A DNA stretch of 64,000 nucleotides from positions 30,070,001 to 30,134,000 of the forward strand of contig OX419757.1 of NCBI GenBank assembly GCA_948567375.1, given 5' to 3'. The notes under the pieces were generated by a model. The model worked only from the letters and a program-made list of their open reading frames with translations. It searched no databases and was not told the DNA's origin. Below are positions 11,951-25,367 of this stretch, one piece after another. The position numbers and the translations under genes were made by a program. Position 1 is the stretch's first letter. Every line of letters begins with the position of its first letter. The stretch comes from Lunularia cruciata. Lineage: Eukaryota; Streptophyta; Marchantiopsida; Lunulariales; Lunulariaceae.

Positions 11951-12369
11951 TTGAGTAAGAAATACATTTTTCACTTATGTTGAACATAATATATACCTAA
12001 ATTTGCCAAATCCTACCTTAATGCATTTTTTTTATTATAATGATCCTAGAATACTCATATTAATTAAGAGTCAAGCTTCAACAACAAGTTTTGGAGAGAA
12101 TTCTTTAAGATTTATTGCACCAAGTAAGATGTGTCCTTTGTCTAACATCCCCAAATAGATAGTGAAAATGAATATACCAACGTACCTTAAAATACAAACT
12201 TTGTGCATTTTTGGCTATATGTTATAACCGCATAGATATTCTCCTTCAAGTACAATAACTCAAATCAATATACCTATTGGATTCCCTCTAGTTTGTTTGA
12301 ATAGTCAAGACTTATCAACTCTTGATATTTTGCTTTATTACATCTTAGGATGCACATCACTCACCAAAG

Positions 12370-13080
12370 GCATTTTGGTGGTTTGAGATGGACATAATTA
12401 GCTTAATTTAGTACTAAATAAATTAGAGGTAACTCTAACCAAGTAAGTATGGCTAAATAAGAAGAGAGGTCAAGTTTTGATTATAGCTACTCAATGTAAT
12501 CCCTTAGTGAATTTTTAGATTGAATATTCTAGAGTAAGACCTCTCAATAGAAATTTATGTTAGAGTGTGATCTTTTAGGAGATTTTGACATAGATCCTAT
12601 TGGAGCATGAACTCCATCTTAGACTTTGCATTGTCAAATTGACTTGGTATATAAGAGGGGTCAAACTTTTACTACCTTTGACTAGGTGATCTTTGGTAGT
12701 AAAGGTCAAGTTAGGTGGATTTGACTTAAACTTGAAATATATTGTAGTCTCTTATTAAGAATGGTCCTAAACTCCTAGAAAATATGCTTATAAGCTTCTA
12801 TAGGAAGGCATGTGTGGCCAAAACCCATATAAAGTGTATTAAATAGAGATTCCTAGGATAATTTTGGTAAATTAGAGATTTTACTACATTACTAATGCAC
12901 TTATATGGGTATTTAGAGGAGCATATAAGGAAAGGCCTAGAAGATAAAAAAGGATCTATTTCTTAGTAAGCTTGGAGTGTAGAATGAATAATTGGAATGA
13001 GTCTTTGTAAGTTCTACCTATATTTTCCAAATAAAGAGTGATAATATTTTACTTGAGAGTGCCACTATTATGATGATAAT
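12370..13080 (+). repeat. LTR-like repeat, family T, plus orientation
   Basis: The block at 12640-12800 (TTGGTATATAAGAGGGG, then GGTCAAGTTAGGTGGATTT, then CTTGAAATAT) matches the reverse complement of about 52590-52780. Neighbouring blocks near 12380-12500 resemble 52900-53010 and 52190-52310. The TATATAAGAG box and a GAATGAATAATTGGAATGAG tail look like an LTR promoter and R region. Exact ends and target duplication were not found. Confidence 0.45.
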
Positions 13081-13645
13081 CCTCTATAGGACCCTTTTTT
13101 GAGTGTGAGACAAGGACCATTTATATTGACCTTAGTGAAATGTTCCCTTATGAGTATTTACAAGGAGCTTTTCATAAGGGAGTGATTAAGGGATTTGGGA
13201 GAGATAATAAGAAAATTCTCAAGTTGTTATCCCTAGTGGTGCTAGTAAATAAGAACTTTTTATACCTTCTAGCACATGGTGCATATCAAAGTATCACTTG
13301 AGATATTCCTTGGTTAGAGAGAGGCCTTGTTCAATTTCTATTTGCAGTTCACTTTACTCTCTTTCAATATTCCTTATATTTCCACCTTTTGTTTATCATG
13401 TCTACTTTCTTACAAGACAAAAAGCTAATTTACCTAATGCTTAAATTTGCTCAAAATATTATGTAAATATCACTTATCATGATTTTTTTATCCAAGTTAG
13501 GACATCTTGTCAAACATCAATTTATCTTGTCTTTCATATTCTCAAATAAACCCTTTTATTTCAAACATGTTCTCTTATCTTGCCTAAACTTAATCCCTAG
13601 TATGAAAAACCCATTGAGGATCATGATAAGTATGACATTGATACA

Positions 13646-13885
13646 ATCCATATTATTAGTGGTGGCACTCACCAACACATGAAGTAAAAAGTTCTTTAGA
13701 AGGATTATTTATTTCAAATTCTATGATCCATATTATTAGTGGTGGCCCTCACCAACACATGGAGTACAAAGTTCTTTAGAAGGATTATCCACTTCAAATT
13801 CTATGATCCATATTATTAGTGGTGGCACTCACCAACACATGGAGTACAAAGGTCTTTAAAAGGATTATCTACTTAAAATTCTATA
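13646..13885 (+). repeat. Three-unit 80-bp tandem repeat
   Basis: Units start at 13646, 13726 and 13806 with ATCCATATTATTAGTGGTGG and are 90% or more alike. The exact 80-bp period was read from the repeated block starts. No coding frame follows the period (80 is not a multiple of 3). Confidence 0.93.
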
Positions 13886-15931
13886 TGACAACATCTTCAT
13901 TATCTTCATAATGATCAATATACAACCCAAGGATTTGAAATTGGAGTGTATAATAAGACATCACCAATAAGAAAAAGGGAGATATATATAATAAATTGAA
14001 CTTATATAGCAATAAACCTAGTAGCTAAGTGAAGTTTTGTCATGTAGGGAACTAGAGACTCCTTAAAGATACTCCAAAAAGGATAAAATAATTTCTCCCA
14101 TAAAATACTTAGAAGGTCCTTATAAACCTCTAGAGGGACAAATTTATCTTAGTAGTGAGGTATTCAAGAAAATTGGTCTATGAGATATTAATGAATCTTC
14201 TTAAGGATTGGGTAATTTACTAGGAAGTTAACTTAGATAAGTTCATGATTAGCTTCTTCAGGAAACAAGCTTATACTTACTTCAAATATTAACAATAACA
14301 CCTTTACACACCTCCAAAATTTTGAGTACTTTCTGTTTAAATCTTCTTATTCTATTAAATTTTGGCCTTTTGCAAGTGGTGAGGTAGTATATAGCATATA
14401 AAATAATACTTTGTGATGAAAAGGACAAATCTAGAGGATTCTACAAAACATCCATTAACTTTGAATGCATATCAACTACTGCATGGAGAACACACTATTC
14501 TGTAGAGATATTTAGACTAGTTTTTCTTAGCTCAATTTTAAATATCAACCATATGCAAAGATTTAACATTTCTTACTAACCATCCATGAGACTTAAAATT
14601 ACTTGAAAATAGACCAACTCAAGAGAAAGCAATACAATAACCTTAGTAATCATAAAACTTTCCTTGCAACCATTATTAGATGTTGGAGAAAATGATAGTT
14701 TCTAGTTAGCATCATATAAATTTTATTATCTTATGTGAGTCAAAAGAGTAAGAATGAGAGAGATAGAGCCATTCTCACATCCAAGAAATCCAAGAAATTT
14801 ACATCCTATTCTTCTTTATTTAGAGACTCCTCCTAGAATTTAGTATATGAAAAATATGGTTGAAAATTTATTTATTGGCATAGAAAGAATAAATATTATG
14901 ATATTTATAGGTTTATTAACATCTGGAATTTGTTATCTGGAATTTTTTTATATTTAGAAAATCCTATAGAATATAACAAAAACTAATGAATATCAAATAG
15001 AAAATATATGTATACTAGAGATTTTGAAAATTATTAGTGCTAATTTTTGTAAGAGTAAGCTAGACTATGGGGTAGCATTTAGAAGTTGAAGAGATATTAG
15101 TTTAATGAGTCAACAAGAGGTTTAAGATTTAGCTTTTTGCAAACCCTTAGTAATCCATAAATGAATTTATGGGTTGTTTATAAAAATTTGATGGGTAACG
15201 CATAGGAGTACACTTACTTTTTATGAGTAAAATTCTATAGTTGTAGAAAATTTAATGGGAAATCTAAAACATGACCCATAGCTTTTTATGGGCTATATGA
15301 TCACCCATAAAATCCTTGAATTTAAAATTGTAATATATCTAAGTTAAAATTTCCCTTAATTTTTCATACACTAAAATTTTATTGGATGTTTCTATTTCTG
15401 ATCAAACCTTTCTATGGTTATTCATAAAATGTTGTATGGATTTCATTAAAAGTCCATAAAATCCAAATAGAGATCTAAAAGCCCCTAATGTTCTACTTCT
15501 AATGCTTCATGATGAAATTTTTTAATGTGGTAGTCTCACTAATCTTACTTTTTCTTCTTCAATTAAACATGTTATACTTCTTCGACTTCATTAGGTACAA
15601 TAAGCACAAAAATTTAAAAGAAAAACACATTAAGGATAAAATATGTTTATCACAACTTGAGATATATCTTGGATCAAAACAAAAATAATTTCTTATATTT
15701 CATCAAGCAGCCAAAATCAATTAAAAATACATCATAAAATAATGTACATCTTGTAAAGGTGTTCAGATAACAAAGGGATGACATGCACTAATGCAATGCA
15801 ACATGAATTGAATCCTATTTTTCAATTCATTTGTGTCATTTTAGAACATGTTAACTTGTTTGTAAATTTATAAAATGGTTGTGGTCTAAGTATGTACTCC
15901 CTGCAACATTACTTCTAAATGAGGTACTAAT
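13886..15931. other. AT-rich intergenic DNA
   Basis: No frame longer than noise, no recognised transposon motif, and no clear long repeat partner in the window. Confidence 0.5.
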
Positions 15932-16354
15932 TGTTGAAAGTAAATTTTAGATGGTAGTATTTGTAGCATTGATACAACATGTATTTATATTACAGGTGTT
16001 GGTATTTGTATATAACACCTAACATGAAATAACAATGTAAATTAGTGTTAGAGTATTTAGGTCTTACCATTGAGAGAACAGGTCATTCATTCCATCAAGA
16101 TGCTTTAGACATAGTAAAGAAGCTCGAACATTGGGACGTGGGAGCAACATCTAGAGAAGAAAGGCTAAGCAACATGACCAAGTTTTTCATTAGCTTAAAG
16201 CCTGCATACTAGCCCGTAAGTATTCCATTCCTCACTTCGTGTGACTAGATTTGCAATAAATGGAAGTCAATAGATGTGATTTGTATACATTTTTGCATCC
16301 CTTGTATTTTGAAAATGTTGTGCAAATTTTCATTATTGTTTATGAGAATTTTCA
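15932..16354 (+). repeat. 5' LTR of the copia element
   Basis: Starts TGTTGAAAGT and ends GAATTTTCA. It aligns with 24003-24417 over its full length with substitutions and small indels. Tract-rich ends and a terminal CTTGTATTTTGAAAATGTTG block are shared. The expected primer site just inside is not recognisable. Confidence 0.82.
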
Positions 16355-16549
16355 ACAAGTTTTGAGCCCAAGTTTCTTGTTGTACCAAGAGTGATAAAAG
16401 ATTATCCTTGTCCTAGAATTTTAGAGAGACTAAGAGACTAAAAGAAATCTTTTAGATCCAAGACTAGATTGGGATACAAGGATGGGAACAAGGAGCAACG
16501 TGAGACATAGAGAGACAAAGCACACATAAATCAATTCAATGGGGGAAAT

Positions 16550-18371
16550 TTCCTGATTTGGAAATTCCAAATGATGATCATCTTCAAATCAAAGAGACAT
16601 ACAAGGATGGTTAATATGACAAAGACTATATCCAACCATAGCAGATGGGGAAGAGATCAATTGGTAGAGCAAGAATGATGTTGTAAAATCTATGTCTATG
16701 CAACCATAGAAGAGAAGTATTTACAAAGACTGATAAATTGTAGAACAACAAAGCAAATGTGGAGTAGATTTATCATGTTACATGAGCAATGTGCTTCAAA
16801 GCACATTCTCCAATAGAGATTCTTTCAACTATAGATGAAACCAAGAGAAGAGATTGTGTGTATTGGCCAAGTAGAAACCCTTGCTAGTCAATTGAGTAAC
16901 TTTGTAGTTTACCATAGAATTATTGCCATATAATAGCTACATGGGATAGTGTACTTGAGGAGTAGAAAACCATTGAGGGACTCACTATAAGATTGCTCAA
17001 GGGAGAAAATTTGAATATATGTAGAGAGGAGAAAGAAGAGAGTTTAGGGGAGTTTATCCTTTCTTGCTACTGATTGAAGAAGCATTAGAGGTAGCAATGA
17101 TAGTGGGACTCAAAAGAAGACTAACATCTTGAATTGAAGAGAGAACAAACTACAAAAAATGTGGAAAGAAGGGTGTTGGACAAGAGAATGTAGAGGTGAG
17201 AAAAACCTCCCAAGAAGAAAGACTCACAATGTAGCTACTCTTAGAAGTCAAGCCAATGCTCAAATAATATAGAGCATTGCATTCATTGCTAGTTCAAGCA
17301 CTACCACATGTATTGATCATCTAGAAAATGATATTTGGTATGCTAATGTAGGACCTTCAAAGCATATGACCTATGGACGAGAGTGGTTCCAAGAATTCAA
17401 GAAAATTGAAGAAGGCAGATTGCTTATGTATGTTGATGACAATTGAAAGGTTTGGGTTGCTAGAGTGGGGGTCATGAGAGGAGTTCCCTAAGTTCTAGAG
17501 TTGAATCATAACTTGTTTAGCATTGGTCAAGCAACAAACAAAGGCATCCAAACCACCTACACCAAAGAAAGATGGACTGCTACATGGAGAAAGATGGAGC
17601 AATGGTGATGAATGGTGTCCTCAATTCAAGGCTTTATAGACTCAAAATTAGAGTTACCAAGATAGGTAATATTTACCCAAAAAAGTTTTTTGTTGCAAGA
17701 AATGGGGAGAATAAAAAGCTAGAAAGCAAAAAAAATATCACAAGTTAGATATTGCACTTTGGCACCAAAGAATTAGTCATCTCACTCTTGCTTATATTAA
17801 GAAGATGGACAGAGAAGGACTAGTGGAGGTCTTTTTATGGTAGTAAAAAGGCCTTCTACTATGATGGATGTGCTCTAGGAAAGTAGCATGGATTACCCTT
17901 TGCAAAATCCAGCAATAGTAGAGGTAAGTACAAGGTTGAAGAGGTCTTTCACAATGATATTTATGGTCATATGAGTGTGAGCTGAATAGGAGGATCAAGA
18001 TATTATCTCCTTTTTAAGGATGTTACTAGTGGTTTCAGATTTTTATTTTTCTTGAAAGAGAAGTAAACAACTTCACACATGTGTAGAAACTCAATGTTGA
18101 GTGAAGATCAAAAACTACAATCTGATAGAGGAGGTAAATAAATTGGAAAGAAAGTTCTTGCTTTTACATAGAGTTGGATTAGTCCAAGAACTTATGATAC
18201 CTTACACTCTTGAGAAAAATGGTATCTTAGAGAGAGATCAGAGGACATTGCTGAAGTAACAAGAAGCATGTTGCTTCTAACGAGTTGCCTAGAGAGTTGT
18301 GGGAAGAAGTAGTGAGAGTCTCTACACATGTTCTAAATAGAGTTTTGAGTAGAGTTTTAGAGAAAACTCCT
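16550..18371 (+). pseudogene. gag-pol: Copia gag, protease and integrase remnant
   Basis: Gag remnant near 16740-16990 reads TKQMWSRFIMLHEQCASKHI and then VETLASQLSNF, as in copia capsid. A zinc knuckle follows near 17150-17205 (KCGKKGCWTRECRG, where one base loss removes the usual GHW). A protease-region signature, DIWYANVGPSKHMTYGREWF, lies near 17330-17390. The pre-integrase motif LWHQRISHL is near 17757-17785, and the late integrase segment is ELPRELWEEVVRVSTHVLNR. The frame then stops at the nested insertion, after EKTP. Stops and shifts are scattered throughout. Confidence 0.8.
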
Positions 18372-21300
18372 ATCATGAATTTTTCTTTTTCTCTTATTTC
18401 TAGTTTTTTATTAGTGTTTTAGAAAATAGATTAAGTCTTAGGATAGTATTATGTGAGATAAAAAAATTAGTTAGTGACTTGCCCTTAAAAAAGTTTGCCT
18501 TGGCAATTTATATTGAACAAATAAGTGATAAGGACTAAAATAAAAAGTGGATAATGACAATGTCAAAAGCTTGGAGAAATTCTCATCTAAGCTATGGAAC
18601 AATGAGATGCTACCAAAACAACATTTTGTGGGATTTTATCACCAATCCAAAATCTGCAATAATGACTTTAATGTGCCGCCAAAGAACCATTTGTGATTGT
18701 TTTGCAAGAAGCTTGTGCAAGTGTGGTTTGATTGTGATCTTCACCAACTATCAGAATGGTTGAGGAGCAACCAGATGTTGGGATCTATAAATGGTCCACC
18801 CCACCTCATGAGAATTTACTTTTTTCTTTCATTGACATCACTTTCCACTTTCTCTTGCATAGGAATTTCTTGATCTGCTATCCAAGATCCATGATAGAGT
18901 GCAAAGTGCAAAGTGAAAACTTCAGTACATACCATAAGAGTGTAGGAGTGATAGGAAGGGGGAGTCAATACAAGCACAAGTAGAGTTAAATAGTAGCAAG
19001 ATGGAAAAATAAGTGATGGCGGTCAAAATAGAGTCTAAATCACAAAAGAAGGACAGAATCATATGCAAGCCTCCCAAATTATTAGAATGGGGACTGTACT
19101 ACAGAGTAGACTACCTAATGAGAAGAAATTTAGAATTCTTGTTGTGGGATTGGAGTTTTATAGACCTACCAATGTTTGAAGAAACATGAAAGAAGATGTA
19201 TACTAAATCAACAGGAGTCAACCTTGTAACATGGATAAAAGACCATTGGTTACAAGTATTAGGAGAAATGTGCACTCCATTTGGGCAGATTTATATCCAT
19301 ACTCCTCATGATAGGCAGAGTAAAAGTATGAAGGCAAAGATAGACAATTTTTTTATAGGAAGTCTACTAATAGGTATAAAAGAGAGTATCTGAAAGATCC
19401 TATTAGACAAGTTGTATCATAATTGATCATGAAGTTGTTTCAATCAAAGCAAACTTTATATGTCAAACTCAATCAAGCAATTTTCTTCCAACTTTTACAT
19501 GAAGGAAAACTTTCAAATTGGGAGGTGGATCTTCCATGAACAAGTACTAAACTGCTGGAGGACATAGTGAAGGAAGTGGCTATAACACCCTTCATTGTGC
19601 ACTTCTATATGGAAATGGGTTTTCTCATGAACAAGGATAAGGAGACATTTTCAAGTCACTTCCATCATTTGGCTTACTTCAATGGACACCCTAATTTGGC
19701 CTAGCAAATAACTAACTATCACAATGCAAATGAGTAGTATGCTCCTACCAAGAAGTATTTTCCCATAGAGGAATCATACAAGACCATCATGATTACCAAA
19801 ACGTCACCCATGATAAAGGACAAAACATTGGTCTCTAAGAAATGAAAGAGAAACCAAGTCATTGAAGTATCTCCAAAAGAAAGTGGACGTGGTAGAACTA
19901 GAAGATAGGGTGGAAGCAAGGTTTTTATGATTGATGAAGGTCATTCTACCTCCAGGAAAGAGACCTCCCAAAACAAGAGCAGGTCAAACAATGACAACTC
20001 ATTTACATGCACCTTATCACCAAATGTCAACAACAAAGTACCAAAGTTGGTACTTTGTTGCAACAAATGACAATGCACAATTGGCACAAATACATGAGGA
20101 AAATTCACAGACCAAGGTGAAGGCACTGATGGAGGACAATGAAAATGCCTTATTGTGGTTCTGAAGAAGGTACCTACGCCAATACCTAGTTTCTTCTTCA
20201 AACTTTGTGCACCAAAGAATCCTATAGTAAACCTAATCAATTGTAATTTTGGAGACACAATCTCAACAAGATCTTGAAATGGTTGACAAAGTGAAAAGAT
20301 ATGAAACTAAAAGAAGAAGATTCCACTATAGCATGTCTACAAGGAAGTGAAGACCACACATGGCTAACAAGATGGTGTTAGAATGAGTTGACACGGAGCA
20401 TGCACCTTACAAAGCACCACCAACTCAATCCAACATGAGAGGATGAACCAAAAAAAATGAACAATATTTGTTGTTGTCTCCAATATGACAATAACTTGAT
20501 GATATGGTTAACATCAATTTACTTTGTACATGCAACAATTCCAATGATGGAACTACTGGAAGAGATTGCATTCTTCTACAAGAGATGGACTTTACTATTG
20601 ATGAGCCAATTAAGCTAGTAAGGTACCTCACAATAAGATGATTATAGTAGCCAAAGACAAAGATGTGCTTTGTATGCAAGTAAGAAATGCAAAAAAATAG
20701 CTCACCAAGGATATTTCATTGTTGAAGAAGAAATACCAACTACTAGAGAAGTTTCAGCAAGAAGAACTAGCATTACAATGCCAACATGATGTCATCTACA
20801 ATGCTTACAATCAAACGTTGATATGTTGTAGACAAAGGTAGCTAAACAAAAGACATAGAGCAAATGAAGGTCTAAGATGAAGAGCTGAATATCATCCAAA
20901 CTGAATTGGATGTTCCATTGCAAAGTCAATTGCAATAGAAGGGAGATATAAGAATCTGAAGGAACTCATAGATCTTTGTATCCAGAAACTCACTATGAAC
21001 CTAAAACAAACATCAAAGAAGGGAGGAGGAGATTACAACTAAGGTACAAGAGGAATTGAAGTTAGAACTTCAACAAGACCAAGAAAACTTGACAGCAAAC
21101 AAGTGGGTCCTCTCATGACCATAAAGCACACAAAAACTCAACTCCTAAACCTATTGGAACAAATGGCCAACAATGTGACAAATCAAACAAAGATTAAGCA
21201 CTTTAGAACTCAGATTAGGCTCTTGAGAGAAAGGTGTATATGAGTAATCAATTGATAGCCTTTTCACTCAAATTACAAAGCCACACAATCTCCAAGTTCA

Positions 21301-22615
21301 AAGAAGCCCAAAAAAGCATCACAAATGAAATTGCCAAGTACAAAAAGGAGCTCATTGAATTCATGCAAATCTGCAAAGGTGCAAGCAATGTCTTGTAAAT
21401 TGTCTTGTAAATAAGTGATAGCACCAGCAATGTCATACAACCAAGCCATGGCAAAATTTGTAAGGAGCAATACATCTCATAATCATTTTTATCTAGCGGA
21501 TCCTTCATCTTGTTGTTTGCTTACATCTCCTATTTGTTTACATCTTGTAGTTGTAGTCAAAACACTTCATACTTCTAAATAGTTCATAGACCTTAGTGTA
21601 TGTATGAAATCCAAGTAGGCCACATATGAAAAATATGTTGAGATGGTAGTGTTATGTCAGGCATGCCTACTTGGAGATTAGATTAGGATAAGACTAACAT
21701 AAGATTAGTGAGGATTAGATGTAATCAGAAGATTTCCAATCTTTTGTAGCCATTGGATCTCATTGGTGGGTAAGTAGGAAATGTATATAGTGCTTAGGCG
21801 TGACTTTAATTATAATCATTTGGTGCATTCTTTCTATGTAGTAAATGTGGCATTACTATCAAGACTACCAAGTTGGTGTATGTGTGTGTCGTTGCTCTTT
21901 CTATGAATGTCTACCTACTTAGTCACCTAGTTGTGAGGAATCTTGGTGAAGGACGTACTCACTAGAGTGAAGGAATTATTTTTGTAGAACTAGAGGAAGG
22001 ACCTCTAGGTGCTCTACATAGGCCAAGAATGATATTGTTTTGGAATTATTCTAGTCTGGATATTGTTTAGTACCATGAATGGGGAGACTAAGTAGTAGAA
22101 GCTAGAGACTAAAAGTAGACTAATTATTCTGATCTCCTAGTAGTACATTTTGGGGAGGATAGTGCTCTAGGTACAATTGTAGATAACAAAGAGATAGGAC
22201 TGTTAGATCCTTTGAAGTTGGATTATCTTGTATGACTTGATGTTCATGATGGTGGTGCAAAGTGTGGATTATAGAAGGGTTAGTAAAATGTTAAATAGGA
22301 ATTCAGTTGGACTTATTGTATGGTAAAGAATTCTAAGGCAATTTGATCTTTGTTGCAAGTGATCTATCAGCTTCAAGAGTCCTCTAGACTATACTTATCA
22401 TGGAAGTGATTAGTAATAGTTTACATTCTTTTAGTATGCCATTAGAGGTGACACTTCCCTCTTTTGCCCAATAGGTTAAATAAAAAACAATAGATTGTAA
22501 ACATTATAATCCTCTTTCCTTATTTTCAATCATATCTAACTTGTATCCTTGTAGGTTTGACCAGTTCTTACCATAATATTACAAAATCTAATGATACTAT
22601 GTCATTACAACTCCT
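18366..22615 (+). mobile_element. Nested insertion splitting the copia integrase
   Basis: Copia coding sequence stops after codons for EKTP at 18371 and resumes with YELWHGTKPTIAHLKT at 22616. The junctions share ACTCCT (18366-18371 and 22610-22615), which is a credible target duplication. The insert ends TCATTACA. It holds a decayed copy of the unknown repeated protein family (18990-21400) and, after it, a promoter-like stretch (about 21630-22609) with GATTAGGATAAGA and TGTATATAGTG blocks resembling the stretch at 56600-56880 (minus). It is probably an LTR-type element, although a matching left LTR was not recognised. Confidence 0.7.
18990..21400 (+). pseudogene. Unknown repeated protein family U, copy i
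   Basis: I do not recognise this family. Near 19090-19180 it reads GLYYRVDYLMRRNLEFLLWD. Then comes DHWLQVLGEM, and near 19585-19690 TPFIVHFYMEMGFLMNKDKE followed by FSSHFHHLAYF. The same blocks in the same order occur at 61827-62690 (plus) and 57200-59400 (minus). The downstream part (20690-21400) is rich in K, E, Q and L with stop-broken coiled-coil-like segments (LLKKKYQLLEKFQQEELALQ). No polymerase, integrase or transposase motif accompanies it. Many in-frame stops. Protein family conservation across diverged copies implies it was once translated. Confidence 0.6.
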
Positions 22616-24002
22616 TATGAGCTTTGGCATGGAACAAAACCAACAATTGCACATTTGAAAACTTTGGTTACTCAATATTTGTGCACACACCAAAGGATTA
22701 GAGAAAGAAGTTTGATCAAGAGAGACAAGAGATGTCTTTTATTAGATATAGTCAAAATCCAAAGCCTTAAGAAGATGGTGTGATAAGAAGAAGAACCAAT
22801 ATATGTGAAAGTAGGGATGTCATGTTTAGAGAAGAGCAACTTGATCATTGATTTTTACAAATGTTGAACTTAGATATAGATTGTTTTCAAGAAAGAGATG
22901 GAGAGCAAGCCAATATTAGAATGAGCACTGATGAGATAGAAATTGATAGAGAGTTTCCACAAGCTTCTAAGGAGTCTACAAAGCAGGCTATAGAAGAATC
23001 AGCAAGTGAGACTAGCAGTTGTCCACTTCAAGAAGAAAGTGAGTGCAATGAGGAACCTTATTAGCAAATGAGCTCAACTTCAACTACTCATGATGGAGAA
23101 AATTATAGAAGTGAGAGAATGAAAAGACCACCACAAAGACTTGGGGACTGGAATTATGGTAAGACATCTTATGCTTGCACTATTGTGGCTAAGATTGAAA
23201 GATTAGACTTAGATTCAAATGTTGTTCATTTCCAAGGATAAACATGATGGGTGAACTTGAGTTGATGAAGGTCATATATGAGGAATTTAAGTAATTGAAG
23301 TAGAACAAGACTTGGAAGTTAACAAAATTTCTTGAAGGGAGAAAAGCTATCAAATGTAAGTGGGTTTATAGAACCAAGATTGATGCTAAGTGTAGCATCT
23401 CAAGGCAAAAGGCTCAACTTGTAGCTAACGGATATTCATAATTTGCAGGAATACAAAATGAGGAGACCTTTGCTCCCATAGTCAAGTTTAAGTCCATCAA
23501 ATCTGTTCTTTCACTAGTTGCAGTGGAAGACGTGTACCTCAATTTGACATCAAGACAAATTTTCTTGATGGAGATGTGCATGAGGAAATTTACATGGAAC
23601 ATCCACAAGGATACATAGAAGTTGGAAATGAGAAGAGTGTTTGCATATTGCTGAAGAGCCATTATTGGATGAAAGCAAGCCTCAAGGAATTGGAACCGGA
23701 AGTTTGATGACTTCCTAGTGAGGTCATTCAAGGAATTGCAGTTTGGACAAGATGGTCTAACTCTGATTTATAGCTACAATCAAAGTGCTATCAAGCTGGT
23801 GTATAATCTAGAATTCCACAAAGAGAACAAAGCACATAGAGATCAGTATCACTATGTGAGATAGCAATAAGATAGGAGATGTGTTTTAGCTACATCAGTA
23901 CCAACAATCAAATTGCAAATATTTTTATGAAAGCTTTACCATGAGATAAGTTTAGTAAGTTCAGAAATTTGATTGGAGTACTATCTCTTCAATGAGTAGT
24001 AG
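22616..24002 (+). pseudogene. pol: Copia RT and RNase H remnant
   Basis: It starts with the end of integrase (YELWHGTKPTIAHLKT). RT is recognisable near 23455-23640: APIVKFKSIKS, then FDIKTNFLDGDVHEEIYMEH and PQGYIEVGNEKSVC, close to the copia RT consensus. The rest of RT, including the YVDD catalytic motif, is not visible, so a deletion is inferred after about 23760. The RNase H tail follows (NQSAIKLVYNLEFHKENKAH and then a KFRNLIGVLSL-like end near 23950-23990). Heavily broken by stops. Confidence 0.8.
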
Positions 24003-24417
24003 CGTTGAAAGTACATTTCAGATGGTAGTACATGTGGTATTGATATAGCATGTACCTATATTATAGGTGTTAGGGTTTGTATGCAAAACCTAGCACCTAG
24101 CATCAATATGAGTTAGTATTTAGATTTTACCTTTGAGTACACAAGTTGTTCATTCCATTTATATGTTGTTGACATAGTAAAGAAGCTTGAGCAGTGGGAT
24201 GTGTGAGCAGCAGTCTAGAGAAGCAAGGGCAGACAATACAATCAAGTTTGACATTAGCTTAGAACTTGCATATTAGCCTACAATATTCTATTTCTCACTT
24301 CATGTGACTTGGTTTGCAATAAGAGAAAGTTGGCTGAAGTGCTTTGTATATCTTTTTGTGTTCTTTGTATTTTGTAAATGTTGAGCAAATTTGCATCAAT
24401 ATTTATTGCAGTTTTCA
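24003..24417 (+). repeat. 3' LTR of the copia element
   Basis: Partner of 15932-16354. It starts CGTTGAAAGT (the TG changed to CG) and ends GCAGTTTTCA. Differences from the 5' LTR are spread along its length, which implies an old insertion. Confidence 0.82.
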
Positions 24418-24644
24418 AGACCAATTCCCTTACCGATGGATTTAGTATCATTGAAATAATTTGTGAGTTTCTATTAAATCAACAAAATTTACTTGTGTAA
24501 AGAAGAGAAGAGATAAATATCCACCATCCACAAAAACAAAAACAGGAGAAACGATGGCATAGTTATAATTCTAATAAATCCAGTCAATTCTAATTAGATT
24601 TATTAAAACTAAATAGACTACCCAACTATGTCCTAAGTTTAACT

Positions 24645-24974
24645 CGAGTTCTAATAAATCCCGTTATAATTGGATCAGAAAATTCTATCTTACAACGGGA
24701 CTAGCAATCTCTATTCCAACCATATCAATATGTGTCGCTCCAAAGAACTCAAACCGTTAAATGGATGATAATCACATATGCATTTCTAGTGATTTTCCAC
24801 ATTTTCATTCGAGTTCTAATAAATCCCGTTATAATTGGATCAGAAAATTCTATCTTACAACGGGACTAGCAATCTCTATTCCAACCATATCAATATGTGT
24901 CGCTCCAAAGAACTCAAACCGTTAAATGCATGATAATCACATATGCATTTCTAGTGATTTTCCACATTTTCATT
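24645..24974 (+). repeat. Two-unit 165-bp tandem duplication
   Basis: Units 24645-24809 and 24810-24974 begin CGAGTTCTAATAAATCCCG and differ at only one or two bases (for example G versus C before ATGATAATCACATATG). It lies at the boundary between the AT-rich copia region and the gene-bearing island. No coding role. Confidence 0.95.
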
Positions 24975-25367
24975 TCCGCCGCCATGTCTTCACGTTTGTA
25001 CGGACGGAAATCTTCTATGACTATACTTAGAAAGTACAGTATTGAAAAGAATAAAAGGTGAATAAAAATTCAAAAAGTAATTAAAAATAAAAATCTTACT
25101 CTAATATAATTCTAATCTTAAGATAAACTGAAACTTTGCTCATCAATGTCCTTCTCAGAATGAACTGCAATACAAGGAAATAGTCTCGATCAATGCTTTA
25201 GACGGAATATAGTCTGACTCATAGCTATGAAGTCTTGATCCGGGGCCTTAAACGGCATATGGCTTCACTCACATAGAATAGATGACATTAAACAATGTAC
25301 TTATTGTTGGACTGATCCTCGTAGACGATAAGACGATATGGGAAAAAAGGCAATAGGTAAATTTGCA
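24975..25367. other. Non-coding DNA left of the non-LTR element
   Basis: No gene. Two imperfect copies of a block of roughly 47 bp with GATC, TTAAACGG/TTAGACGG and ACTCA landmarks lie near 25178-25275. Confidence 0.45.

Larger units (their letters stand above)
15932..24417 (+). mobile_element. Ty1/copia LTR retrotransposon, decayed, carrying a nested insertion
   Basis: The two LTRs (15932-16354 and 24003-24417) share many blocks, such as GTTGAAAGTA at the start and GACATAGTAAAGAAGCT inside. Between them, in copia order, lie gag, zinc knuckle, protease, integrase, RT and RNase H remnants on the plus strand. Integrase is interrupted by 18372-22609. The RT segment is short, so a further internal deletion is likely. 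No convincing 5-bp target duplication was found outside the LTRs. Confidence 0.87.
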
